Shown here one piece after another: positions 1-7,424 of a stretch of 38,917 bases of DNA (within the stretch, counting starts at the first letter, position 1; the number at the start of each line of letters is the position of its first letter). A program made the position numbers and the translations under genes. The stretch is taken from IMG/VR virus record IMGVR_UViG_3300046822_000034, positions 1-38,917 of that record, one strand, 5' to 3'. The DNA is from a virus. Under the pieces are notes generated by a model, which saw only the letters and a list, made by a program, of their open reading frames with translations, ran no database searches and had not been told where the DNA came from.

Positions 1-127
1 GACTTAAAATCCGCCGGGGGCAACCCCATGCCGGTTCGATCCCGGCTCCGGGCACCAAGGGCTTAGGGCGGATATCCACAGGTGAGCCAAAACACGGCTG
101 TGCAGTTTTTGTGCATCGGTCACTCAG
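1..127. repeat. Terminal direct repeat, left copy
   Basis: Bases 1-127 are identical to 38791-38917. The repeat contains the 3' part of a tRNA-Leu gene (1-57), about 40 bp of non-tRNA sequence, an integrase arm-type repeat (99-119) and the stop codon of the first leftward gene (120-122). Because phage-side sequence beyond the tRNA is present in both copies, the simplest reading is a circular molecule opened at attP with a 127-base overlap, not a prophage bounded by attL and attR. The true circle would then be 38,790 bp. Confidence 0.9.
99..119 (+). promoter_or_regulatory. Putative integrase arm-type site, P' arm
   Basis: This is the partner of the repeat at 38701-38721, on the opposite side of the attP core, with the same TGTGCA-N5-TGTGCA layout. 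It also appears at 38889-38909 because it lies inside the terminal repeat. Confidence 0.5.
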
Positions 128-464
128 CGGGCCCAATCTTCCCCGCCTCCTTCTCAGCAAGGATGGCCGCGACTTCCCGCCGCAGCCTGTCCTGATGCCG
201 GATCACCCATTGCTCCATGCCTGCCCTACCCGTCCACTGGGTCTCGCATTGGCGGGTCTTGTGTTGGCTGCGGTCTAGGTGACGATCCAGCACAACGTAC
301 CATTTCAGGTTGTCCACGCGCTGGCTGATCCGGGCGACACACTGCCCATCCAGGCAAATCGTGTCCGGGATCTGGGCATAGCTGGCGGCCTGGCGCCACT
401 TGAAGTCGGAGGGCAATTCCATGCCGGGGAGGATACGCCTCCCCGTCTCAGGGTCTGCGATCAA
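120..464 (-). CDS. Conserved phage-type hypothetical protein, last gene of the late operon
   Basis: A 114-residue soluble protein with a basic, helical C-terminal half; I do not recognise its family. It starts at TTG (464), overlapping the upstream stop codon as TTGA, which mirrors the coupled starts used throughout this operon. An in-frame ATG at 422 would give 100 residues. A perfect 7-bp hairpin (GGGGAGG/CCTCCCC, loop of 5) lies in the coding strand just before that ATG. The stop codon is in the attP terminal repeat, so this gene closes the late operon. A role in tail or host interaction is possible only from position after the fibre genes. Confidence 0.6.
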   Translation of the reverse strand: MIADPETGRRILPGMELPSDFKWRQAASYAQIPDTICLDGQCVARISQRVDNLKWYVVLDRHLDRSQHKTRQCETQWTGRAGMEQWVIRHQDRLRREVAAILAEKEAGKIGPAE

Positions 465-976
465 AGGTCCGTGTTGTACTCAAGCCTTACGTTCATGTCA
501 GTAGACACTGGCGTGTTAACACCGTCGCTGACCGTGCACCGCTTCACTGCGGTCAAGGCCGTGTTCTTCCCAACCGAGGCCGAGAAGGTCGGTGAAAAAT
601 TGTTTGCGCCAGGAGTTGGGATGGCAGTCGATCCCGACAGATGCGCCCAGGTGCATGTGTAGGAGCCGCTGCCCCCCGACGCGAACACCGTGCCAGAACC
701 TGAAACTGTGAGGCTGGAGGGGGCTGGCTCATTGCGAAACTGCGACCCTATTGCGGCACTGTTGCTTACGGTCAAGCCGCCACCGCCGCCGCCCGCCCCC
801 TGACCCAGGAAATGCGAGAACGAGATGGGTCCGCTGGTTGGAATGCCGGAGTTGCCTGCATTGTTGGGCACCCTTGGGCCGCCCCGGTAATAGTCTTGGA
901 GGTTGAATGGAAGGGACCCACCATACTGCTGCCGGATCATCTCAGAGGAAATTGGGAATACAGACGGCAACGCCAT
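461..976 (-). CDS. Putative tail-tip/virion protein with Gly-rich hinge and Ig-like C-terminus
   Basis: 171 residues. The N-terminal 60 residues (MALPSVFPIS..., YYRGG, IPTSGPISFSHFLG) are of a type I know from many phage virion proteins, where a short module with the pattern 'IPxSGxISFSxF' precedes a glycine linker. Here the linker is GAGGGGGG at about 60-68. The remainder is Ser/Thr/Gly-rich beta sequence with two cysteines, like an Ig-fold decoration. The start codon shares one base with the stop of the tail-fibre gene, so both are likely made together. The precise role in the particle is inferred. Confidence 0.65.
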   Translation of the reverse strand: MALPSVFPISSEMIRQQYGGSLPFNLQDYYRGGPRVPNNAGNSGIPTSGPISFSHFLGQGAGGGGGGLTVSNSAAIGSQFRNEPAPSSLTVSGSGTVFASGGSGSYTCTWAHLSGSTAIPTPGANNFSPTFSASVGKNTALTAVKRCTVSDGVNTPVSTDMNVRLEYNTDL

Positions 977-1998
977 TAGCCCCTCCCTGCCTTCTCAAGC
1001 TCCAGGACCCGGCGCGATAGCGCGATAAGACCTACCAGTGCGGCATTCCCATAGGCTACAGAAAGCTTGCCGTCAGGATCCGCCGATACCACCTCTGGCA
1101 GCGCCTTGCGCAGACTCTGCGCCGACACGCCAGCCTGCCTTTCGCCCGTATCAGTGCGCTCGTAGGTGCCAAACTTCACCGCAGCCAGCCGCTCAATCAG
1201 GTCACTAGGCAAGACCTCCCATCCAGTTTTGAAGCCCTCATCGGAGGTTGACGTGATGTTGCCAGTGACCGTGAGATTGCCAGCCGTGTCCAGCGTGAGC
1301 CTGTCGCCGATGCTGCCCGCGTTGACCCGCCATGAGTCTCCCGTGCCATACATCGTCCATTGGCGCCCAGATGTGCGGTCCTGAGCCAGAAAACCGGCAT
1401 CACTGCCGTTGCTTAGAACCAGGGCGGATGTGGTCATGCGCCCTGCGGAGTTGATCGACACTTCACCCGTTGCAGCATCTCGACCATTCGGACGTAGGAA
1501 GACACTACCCGATCCGCTTGCGGCGACAACTGCTGCCGTGGAAGCCGACAACCAGTAGCCCGTCGAGCTAATGGCGTCACCACCCATATAGCGCCCGCCC
1601 GGGGATAGGACCCACACACCCGCCGAGATGCAACGGAACGCTAGAACATCTCCGGGGACGACGGCATAGTTAACGCCGCCAGGGAGCAGTATCCCGGAAG
1701 AATTGACGATTGTGAGGGAGCCTGAGAATCGAATTTCACGCCTGCAGCCGGGAAACCCAGTTCCAAGACTGTTGATCGTGGATGAACCCGTTACGCTGAC
1801 AAACTCGCCATCTGCGGATGCGATATCCACCGTAGAGGCCGAGGCGATGGTGGCCGATGCGACAGCATTGGTCGACCTCACGATTGCCGCATGCGACCGC
1901 AGGTAGTTGTCGAGATTGTTGCCAATAGCCTCGGTGCCGGTCGGGAAATTGGAGCTAGCCAGTGTGGCAAGGTCGGCCATGCTGTTAGGTACGGGCAT
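976..1998 (-). CDS. Tail fibre protein with C-terminal S74 intramolecular chaperone
   Basis: 340 residues. The N-terminal 35 residues probably attach to the tail. The middle is low-complexity Ser/Thr/Ala/Gly beta-rich sequence typical of trimeric fibres. The C-terminal 90 residues match the peptidase S74 chaperone domain: SDEGFK at 252-257 places Ser252 and Lys257 five residues apart, as in the autocleaving endosialidase chaperone, followed by LAAVKFGTYER and a terminal coiled-coil segment. The domain would trimerise the fibre and then release itself by cleavage before Asp253. A good ribosome site (GGAGGCG) precedes the ATG at 1998, and an intrinsic terminator lies just upstream, so the fibre may be expressed at a different level from the ejection proteins. 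Confidence 0.85.
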   Translation of the reverse strand: MPVPNSMADLATLASSNFPTGTEAIGNNLDNYLRSHAAIVRSTNAVASATIASASTVDIASADGEFVSVTGSSTINSLGTGFPGCRREIRFSGSLTIVNSSGILLPGGVNYAVVPGDVLAFRCISAGVWVLSPGGRYMGGDAISSTGYWLSASTAAVVAASGSGSVFLRPNGRDAATGEVSINSAGRMTTSALVLSNGSDAGFLAQDRTSGRQWTMYGTGDSWRVNAGSIGDRLTLDTAGNLTVTGNITSTSDEGFKTGWEVLPSDLIERLAAVKFGTYERTDTGERQAGVSAQSLRKALPEVVSADPDGKLSVAYGNAALVGLIALSRRVLELEKAGRG

Positions 1999-2010
1999 TT
2001 CGCCTCCAAC

Positions 2011-2033
2011 AAAAAGGCCCCGTGAAGGGGCCT
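2011..2033 (-). terminator. Intrinsic terminator between ejection-protein and tail-fibre genes
   Basis: Read leftward, AGGCCCC-TTCAC-GGGGCCT is a perfect 7-bp stem with a 5-base loop, followed by TTTTTG. It sits 12 bp before the tail-fibre start codon, so fibre expression would need readthrough, antitermination or a separate promoter. Confidence 0.85.
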
Positions 2034-2077
2034 GGATAATGATAAAATCCGGCTGTCAACCCCTGTCCGAGGCGGGC

Positions 2078-2320
2078 ATGCCAACTTGGCTACTAGCGCT
2101 GATCGTTAAGCCGCTGCTTTTCGTGGGGATCGCCTTTCTTTACTGGCTGGTCGCCATCAAGGGCAGCGAGTGGATTGGAAGGCTGATCCCTAGCAAGAAA
2201 TGGCGCCGCATCCTCACGGAGCCCCGCTATGACTTCAATTGGAAGAACCCACGGCGAGAGCCGTACCCGACTCACCGCCCATCGCGGTTAGAACGCCCTG
2301 AATCGCGCGACGGTCGCTAG
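2078..2320 (+). CDS. Small membrane protein on the opposite strand within the late region
   Basis: 80 residues. The N-terminal hydrophobic segment (LLALIVKPLLFVGIAFLYWLVAI, about residues 5-27) is one long or two short transmembrane helices, followed by a basic, Pro/Arg-rich cytoplasmic tail. It is the only convincing + strand gene between 1 and 29.4 kb and overlaps the 3' end of the antisense ejection-protein gene by 86 bp. The ATG at 2078 has GAGG six bases upstream; an ATG at 2039 would add 13 residues. A TGATAAAAT extended -10-like sequence is at 2040-2048. Short phage membrane proteins of this 'LLALIxKPL' type occur downstream of tail genes in other phages, but I know of no assigned function. 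It may be a separately expressed accessory gene. Confidence 0.65.
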   Translation: MPTWLLALIVKPLLFVGIAFLYWLVAIKGSEWIGRLIPSKKWRRILTEPRYDFNWKNPRREPYPTHRPSRLERPESRDGR

Positions 2321-4154
2321 CACTGGCGCGGCGCAGCACTTCCTGCGCACGGGCTGGGTCGGTCAGGATTTCGACCAACTGACGGTTAACGCGGTCCCGG
2401 CCAGCACTGCCCAACATGCGGATCACGCCGGAACCTGGGATGCTCACGCCCAACTCTTGCACTGCGCCGATGATGTCGCCGTTCGTTGCCAGCTTCTGGA
2501 ACGTATCCGAGCCACTGCCCCGCCCAGCTGTATCGGTGAACGCCTGACGGGCAAGGTCGTCGTTGACGTTGCCAATGGTGGCAAGGTCTGATGGCTGGAA
2601 GACATTCTTTGCGGATGCCTTGGTGAAACCGGTTGCGCTGGCGGCAATTTGATCCAAATTGCGGACACTCCTGCCGAAGGCGGCTGGGGTAAGGGCCTCC
2701 AAGTCCGTGTAGGCATCGTTCTGGCTTGCACTACTGCGCTTCAGTAGCTCCTGCCCAGCCTGCATCCGGTTGATCGGCTCAGATGCTGACCGGTAGGCGT
2801 CGAGGTACTGCGGGAAGCTCGGTGCCCGCTGCGACAGGTTCTGATCGATCATCTCCCGCATCTGGATCAGTTCCCGGCTCGCTGCACGGGCCGAAGCATC
2901 GTCACCGGCCACTCGGCCATTGAGCAGGTCACCGATGTACTTGCGGACGTTGTACAGGCCACCAACAGAGTCGCCCGTCTGATCCAGGGCGCGGGACACC
3001 GCATTGGTTGCGCTCTGTACGCTGGGGTTGCCTGCCCCGGATCGGGCAATCTCACGGATACCCTGCCGAAGCTGGCTCATGCCGCTGGACGCAGGCATCA
3101 TCAAGGCGCTTGCCTGCTGGTTCCTCGCCAATGTATCTGCGCCCTCGGCAAAGGCCTGTTCTCGGAGGCTTTCCGTGGATGCGTTCCGGGCAGCCTCTGC
3201 CGCCGCAATGTCCGCCTCATCGCCGGCAAACCCACGGATGGCCCCAACACGCGCCGCATTGTTGCCACGGCGCAGGAGGTCAAACGGAGCGCCCTCCTTG
3301 GCTGCGACGGTACGCTGGAGCTGAGCGATGCCCGGGTCCAGAGTCTCCTCGGCCAGCGTGCGCTGGACGCCAGGCACCGCCGATGGGGCGCGGTTTGCGA
3401 GCGCGGAAGGATCGGCAGCAAAGCCACGCACAACCCGCGCAGCGGTCGCCTCGGCGCCCTTCTGGGTGAACGGGGCGGTGACGCCACGCACTGCCCGCAA
3501 TGCGCCTCCAGCAGCCGCAGGCACAGCCGCACCGATAAGGCCGCCAGCACCGCCGAGGCCAGTGTTAACTGCTCGATCCCCCTCGCTGGTAGCGGGCTGG
3601 ACGTAACCCAGTAGACCGCCCTGAATCGCATTGCCGCGAACGGTCGTGGGGAGCAACGTGGCAGCTGCGCCGGAGCCGCGTGCAGCCAGGCCGGGGCCAA
3701 CCACCTGAGCCAGAACGCCAGCAGTGTTCCCAAGGAATCCAGCTGGCGTAGAGGTCAGGTCTTCATCGATGGCGCGGCGCTCAGATGCCAGATTCTGCAG
3801 GTATCGCTGCGGCGAACGCCACGCGTCGTTAACGCTCTGGATGCCGCGACGAAACCCATCGTTGCCGACCCCGCTATTGATGATCGCGTCACCGATTCCC
3901 GTAACTCGGGTGCCCTGGTCTACAGTTGCCTGAGCCACGCCGGTGACCGTATCGACCAGCGACTTGCCAACACCAGCGCGGAAACGGTCAAACGAACTCA
4001 TGCCATCCGTGGCACGAGGGCGAGGCTCCATCTTCGAGGCAGCCTTCGGCTGGCGCTGTGCCGCGATAGCCTGGGCCAATGCGCGGGCATCTTCCGTGTT
4101 GCCAGCCGCATCGGCTGCTACAAGCGCACGTTCCAGTTCAGCGAGGGTCGCCAT
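2235..4154 (-). CDS. Ejection (internal virion) protein, P22 gp16-position
   Basis: 639 residues, close to the 609 of P22 gp16, and third of three consecutive large proteins before the tail fibre, as in the P22 order 7-20-16. The sequence is Ala/Gly-rich and mostly helical. Glycine-zipper-like hydrophobic stretches at about 140-230 (AGVLAQVVGPGLAA, GGAGGLIGAAVPAAAGGAL) could insert into or line a membrane channel during DNA ejection. A charged helical C-terminal half follows. No enzymatic motif is seen. It directly abuts the stop of the upstream gene (TAA-ATG). The role is inferred from synteny and composition. Confidence 0.7.
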   Translation of the reverse strand: MATLAELERALVAADAAGNTEDARALAQAIAAQRQPKAASKMEPRPRATDGMSSFDRFRAGVGKSLVDTVTGVAQATVDQGTRVTGIGDAIINSGVGNDGFRRGIQSVNDAWRSPQRYLQNLASERRAIDEDLTSTPAGFLGNTAGVLAQVVGPGLAARGSGAAATLLPTTVRGNAIQGGLLGYVQPATSEGDRAVNTGLGGAGGLIGAAVPAAAGGALRAVRGVTAPFTQKGAEATAARVVRGFAADPSALANRAPSAVPGVQRTLAEETLDPGIAQLQRTVAAKEGAPFDLLRRGNNAARVGAIRGFAGDEADIAAAEAARNASTESLREQAFAEGADTLARNQQASALMMPASSGMSQLRQGIREIARSGAGNPSVQSATNAVSRALDQTGDSVGGLYNVRKYIGDLLNGRVAGDDASARAASRELIQMREMIDQNLSQRAPSFPQYLDAYRSASEPINRMQAGQELLKRSSASQNDAYTDLEALTPAAFGRSVRNLDQIAASATGFTKASAKNVFQPSDLATIGNVNDDLARQAFTDTAGRGSGSDTFQKLATNGDIIGAVQELGVSIPGSGVIRMLGSAGRDRVNRQLVEILTDPARAQEVLRRASASDRRAIQGVLTAMGGESGTALAVGSSN

Positions 4155-5807
4155 TTAGCGGGCTCCGTATTTCTTCAAAAGGGAATCAATCTGGCTATTG
4201 CTGCCTGCACCCTGCGGAGGTGCAATAGCGCCGCCCGCTGCCGAACGCATCGCCTGCTCAACCACTGCACGGTTCCGTGCCTTCTGGGCGATAACTTCCG
4301 GAGAATCCCCAAGCACGGGGAAGTAGTTCTTGTACTCGTCGTCCGCTTCCTTGACGCCGATTGCAGCACCGGATTCCTTACGCAGGTTGGCGCGGATCCA
4401 GTTCATGGCAGCCTGCTGGTACTGCTGACCCTTCGCAGTGGTGGCCGCGCGGCCAATGGGAGCAATGGCACCGCCAACCAGCGGGATGTTGTCGATGCCA
4501 GCGCCAACACGATCACGTAGATTGTTGGGGTCATATCCAGCATCGGTGAGGGCATTCAGCTCCTGCGTAGAATTCACCATGCGCTGGTAGAAGCCAGCCG
4601 CATTGCGCTCGCCCTCAGTGGTCTTGCCAGCCGGGATGTACGTCGTAGTGCCATCCCCGTTGTCGATGACCTGACCAGCCCCACCGGCCGGAGTGTCACG
4701 CGGCTTGTTAACGATCTGAATCTGCCCGGTCGGCCCAACCTGTGCCACGGTGCCCTGCGGTAGGCCGATGGCCGCCACGTCCTGCGCCGAAAGGGTGCGA
4801 TAGCTCTCTCGCTGTGAATCAGCCTTGGGAGGACGGCGGCCAATCTGCGGGGTGCCCTGCCCGCCCTGAGTGCGGCCCAGCACCTTCGGGACATAGGCGC
4901 GGGTCTCTGCCGGAGCATTGGCAAGCACCGCGTCCACGTTGCCGCCGTGCGTCTGCATAGCGCGGTCCACGTTGCCCGGACCCCAGTTGTATGCGGCCAG
5001 AGCCAAGCGCGGGTCGCCGTACTGGCGGAGCATTGCCTGCAGGTAATCCTTCCCCACGCGCTCCATCTCAGCCGGAGACTGATCGCGAGCAGCCGTCACG
5101 CCATAGCCCGGATCGCGGAGAGTGCCGGGCATCGTCTGCATGGTGCCCATGGCGCCTTTGGCCGACACGGCGGCCGGATTCCCACCGGACTCAACCTGCA
5201 TCACGGCCTGCTCAAGGCCCGGCAGCATATCTGCGCCCAGCAAGCCAGCCCTCGGGGTCTGCGGCTGCGTTGCATCCGGCGCCAGAAGGCCGCCGCTGAT
5301 TGGGTTGCCCTGCAGATCACGAATCTCGCGGGTGTCCTTGTTAACCCACACGTCCAGCAGACCACCGGGCGTACCGTCGCCAACCTGCTGGAGCTGCCAA
5401 TCGTTTTGCGGCTTCGGTGTCACATCCTTGCGGAATGCTGCTGCGCCAACCGGGTCAACGGCGGCCCACTTGCCCCACGCCTCCTGATTCAGGCTGCCAT
5501 CTGCGTTGAGCGCGCCCTGCTGTGCGGCCTCAATGGCTGCGTTACGCTCCATGCCCTGACGGGTGCGCCCGAGAATCTCGTTCTTGTACCGAGCGTTCTC
5601 GGCATCGGCCACGCCCTGGTTCGCGGACAAGAGGCCACTCTGGATGCCGTTAGCCAGTGCTCCGCCGAAGCTGCCACCCGATGGCTTCAGTAGCCCGAGG
5701 CCAAGGGACAGGAGGCTCTGACGACCAATAGCGTTCCGGTCGGCCTCGCCAAGGCTGTTTGCCTGCGGGATGAACCGGCCAAGCAATCCGCCATAGTTGA
5801 TCGCCAT
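4155..5807 (-). CDS. Ejection protein with SLT lytic transglycosylase domain
   Basis: 550 residues. Residues about 197-312 form a soluble lytic transglycosylase (goose-lysozyme-like) domain: catalytic Glu206 in VESGGNP, GAMGTMQTMPGT at 218-229 and AYNWGPGN at 272-279. The enzyme would cut peptidoglycan locally during genome entry. The N-terminal region is Gly/Leu/Gln-rich and the C-terminal 230 residues are helical. The ATG at 5807 shares one base with the upstream stop (TGATG) and has GGGGGA eight bases upstream, so I prefer it to the GTG five codons earlier. It occupies the P22 gp20 position, between the gp7- and gp16-like genes. Confidence 0.88.
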   Translation of the reverse strand: MAINYGGLLGRFIPQANSLGEADRNAIGRQSLLSLGLGLLKPSGGSFGGALANGIQSGLLSANQGVADAENARYKNEILGRTRQGMERNAAIEAAQQGALNADGSLNQEAWGKWAAVDPVGAAAFRKDVTPKPQNDWQLQQVGDGTPGGLLDVWVNKDTREIRDLQGNPISGGLLAPDATQPQTPRAGLLGADMLPGLEQAVMQVESGGNPAAVSAKGAMGTMQTMPGTLRDPGYGVTAARDQSPAEMERVGKDYLQAMLRQYGDPRLALAAYNWGPGNVDRAMQTHGGNVDAVLANAPAETRAYVPKVLGRTQGGQGTPQIGRRPPKADSQRESYRTLSAQDVAAIGLPQGTVAQVGPTGQIQIVNKPRDTPAGGAGQVIDNGDGTTTYIPAGKTTEGERNAAGFYQRMVNSTQELNALTDAGYDPNNLRDRVGAGIDNIPLVGGAIAPIGRAATTAKGQQYQQAAMNWIRANLRKESGAAIGVKEADDEYKNYFPVLGDSPEVIAQKARNRAVVEQAMRSAAGGAIAPPQGAGSNSQIDSLLKKYGAR

Positions 5808-6703
5808 CAGCCATTCCCCCACAGAGAGGCCAGGATTGCCGCATAACCGGCTGCGTTCTGGCCTGCACTGGTGTAGTTCGGGTTGTCCCCGGTTGTCGTG
5901 TTGGAGCTGGAGCCGCCACGGATCGAGTTAAGCGCGTTGGTCAGGATGGCATTGTTGTTCTTGTCCCAGTCTCGCCACTCGTTGAACTGGGCGCGGTCAT
6001 CATCGATGGCCTGCTGGTTCAGTAGCTGCTGCATCGAGCCCTGCTTAAGGAGCTGGTTGGAGTCGTTGTAGCCCATCTGCTGCAGCTGCGGCAGGAAGCC
6101 CAAAGCCGACTGGCGGAACTGCTGATCCTGGTTGTAGAGCGAGGAATTGCGGTTTAGCGCCGACTCGGCGAGCTGTGCCTGACGGTCATAGTCCGCATTG
6201 CGGTACTGGTAGTTCGTGTCGCTCAGCTGCTGTGCGAGGTTCTGCTGGCCCTGCGATAGCGCCTGCTGCATGGCCGAGCCGCCGTAGGCGCCGCCAGAGT
6301 TGAATTGAGCCAGTTGCGTCGGCAGCGTCGAGTCCGTGTAGCGCTGGGTGATGTCCCGGCCAGCTGCATCGATCATGTTGCCCAAGTACGGGTTTTCGCC
6401 CGCGTACTGGTTCTGCTGGCCGATGTACGGGTTGGCGTACTGGCCGCCGATCACGCGGTTAACGTAGTCGTTGGCGTTGGCCTGCGTCTGACCGTTCTGC
6501 GCGGCGTTCGCACGGTTCATCGTGAACGCGTCTTCCTGGTCCTGCGAGAACCCCGCGACTGTGGGGCCGCCATAGCCCACGTAGGGGCGCTGCGACAGCT
6601 TCCCAGCCTGGTTCAGCGCCTGCTGGAAGTAGCCGGTCGCCCAGGCTGGCGGGTCGTTCGTGCTGACAGTGGTGTTGGTGGTTTTCTTCTTACCGGAACT
6701 CAT
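5807..6703 (-). CDS. Gln/Asn-rich ejection or internal virion protein, P22 gp7-position
   Basis: 298 residues, very rich in Gln, Asn, Ala and Tyr. A short basic N-terminus (SSGKKKTT) is followed by a Trp/Phe-containing segment (PPAWATGYFQQALNQ) and long stretches likely to be helical. It is first of three putative ejection genes and its start overlaps the GNAT-like gene stop (ATGA). No catalytic motif is seen. The composition is typical of proteins packed in the capsid and ejected with DNA. Function is inferred from position and composition. Confidence 0.65.
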   Translation of the reverse strand: MSSGKKKTTNTTVSTNDPPAWATGYFQQALNQAGKLSQRPYVGYGGPTVAGFSQDQEDAFTMNRANAAQNGQTQANANDYVNRVIGGQYANPYIGQQNQYAGENPYLGNMIDAAGRDITQRYTDSTLPTQLAQFNSGGAYGGSAMQQALSQGQQNLAQQLSDTNYQYRNADYDRQAQLAESALNRNSSLYNQDQQFRQSALGFLPQLQQMGYNDSNQLLKQGSMQQLLNQQAIDDDRAQFNEWRDWDKNNNAILTNALNSIRGGSSSNTTTGDNPNYTSAGQNAAGYAAILASLWGNG

Positions 6704-7113
6704 GCCAGCGGCACCTCATAGGTGGCGGAAACGAGCTTGAATCGCTTGGCCCAGCCTTTGCGGGGGGATTCAAGAGTCAGTTTTGGCGCCCCGAGCTGCT
6801 GGGCGATCTGTTTGATGGCGGACAGGCCGTAGTCGAAGGATTCGTCCGTGCCGGAGATGGCGTTCTCGGCGATCCAGATGTGCAGGCACCGCTCCTTACT
6901 GAATTCCTCCGCAGGCTGCGTGAGGATGAACAGCGAGCGGTACTCGCCGCGCTCGTAGACGAGATGCGCGATGGCCGAGGAGGTCGCCAGCTGGAGGTAC
7001 ACGTCCTCCTTGATCCAATCAGGGGTCGTGGCCTCAATCACCGAATCCAAGGCAGCCGAAACCACCGGCCAGTGAGCGCGGAGCTCAGCCGGTTTCACGA
7101 TCACTAGTTCCAT
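6700..7113 (-). CDS. GNAT-fold-like virion protein (T7 gp13-like)
   Basis: 137 residues (MELVIVKPAELRAHW...). The pattern of an N-terminal helix pair, a central strand (YRSLFILTQP), the strand LHIWIAEN, a helix (FDYGLSAIKQIAQQLG) and a final strand fits the acetyltransferase-like fold found in T7 gp13-type podovirus virion proteins. It sits where P22 has gp14. The acetyl-CoA loop is not convincingly conserved, so it may be structural. The ATG at 7113 forms a TGATG overlap with the upstream stop and has a G-rich ribosome site. The fold assignment is by recognition only. Confidence 0.55.
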   Translation of the reverse strand: MELVIVKPAELRAHWPVVSAALDSVIEATTPDWIKEDVYLQLATSSAIAHLVYERGEYRSLFILTQPAEEFSKERCLHIWIAENAISGTDESFDYGLSAIKQIAQQLGAPKLTLESPRKGWAKRFKLVSATYEVPLA

Positions 7114-7424
7114 CAAGCCCCCGTCAGGTATCGGCATTGCACCCATGTGCCGGGAGCACCTGCAGCTACGCAGCGCCAGCCATGGATGATGTATTTGCTG
7201 CCAGCAGAGCCAAGCTCGGCCGGGGCGCTGTTGAGGATGAAATCCCCAAGGTTGTAGTTGACCGCGCTGCCCGTTGGGGCGGCCGTCGCAGCATTCGTCA
7301 CTGCGACGACCTGCCCCTCAGAGAGCTGGTTGAGCTGGGTTATAGCCCCTCGCCACTCACCCGCCAGGTGGCGAATCAACTGCACAAGATCAGCGGGCAG
7401 GCGAAGCTCGGTGTTAACTCTCAC
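7113..7424 (-). CDS. Small tail/head-completion protein of unknown function
   Basis: 103 residues starting at GTG (7424), which overlaps the upstream stop as GTGA, with GGGGAGA eight bases ahead. The first 40 residues form a helix (LVQLIRHLAGEWRGAITQLNQLSEGQ); the rest is beta-rich with two cysteines (WRCVAAGAPGTWVQCRYLTG). It follows the gp10-like plug gene, the place of the tail needle gp26 in P22, but is much shorter than that needle and shows no long coiled coil. Likely a virion component. Confidence 0.6.
   Translation of the reverse strand: MRVNTELRLPADLVQLIRHLAGEWRGAITQLNQLSEGQVVAVTNAATAAPTGSAVNYNLGDFILNSAPAELGSAGSKYIIHGWRCVAAGAPGTWVQCRYLTGA

Noticed and set aside
1-57. A complete tRNA gene
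   Set aside because: Only the anticodon loop to CCA is present; the acceptor 5' strand and D-arm are missing. It is the attachment core.
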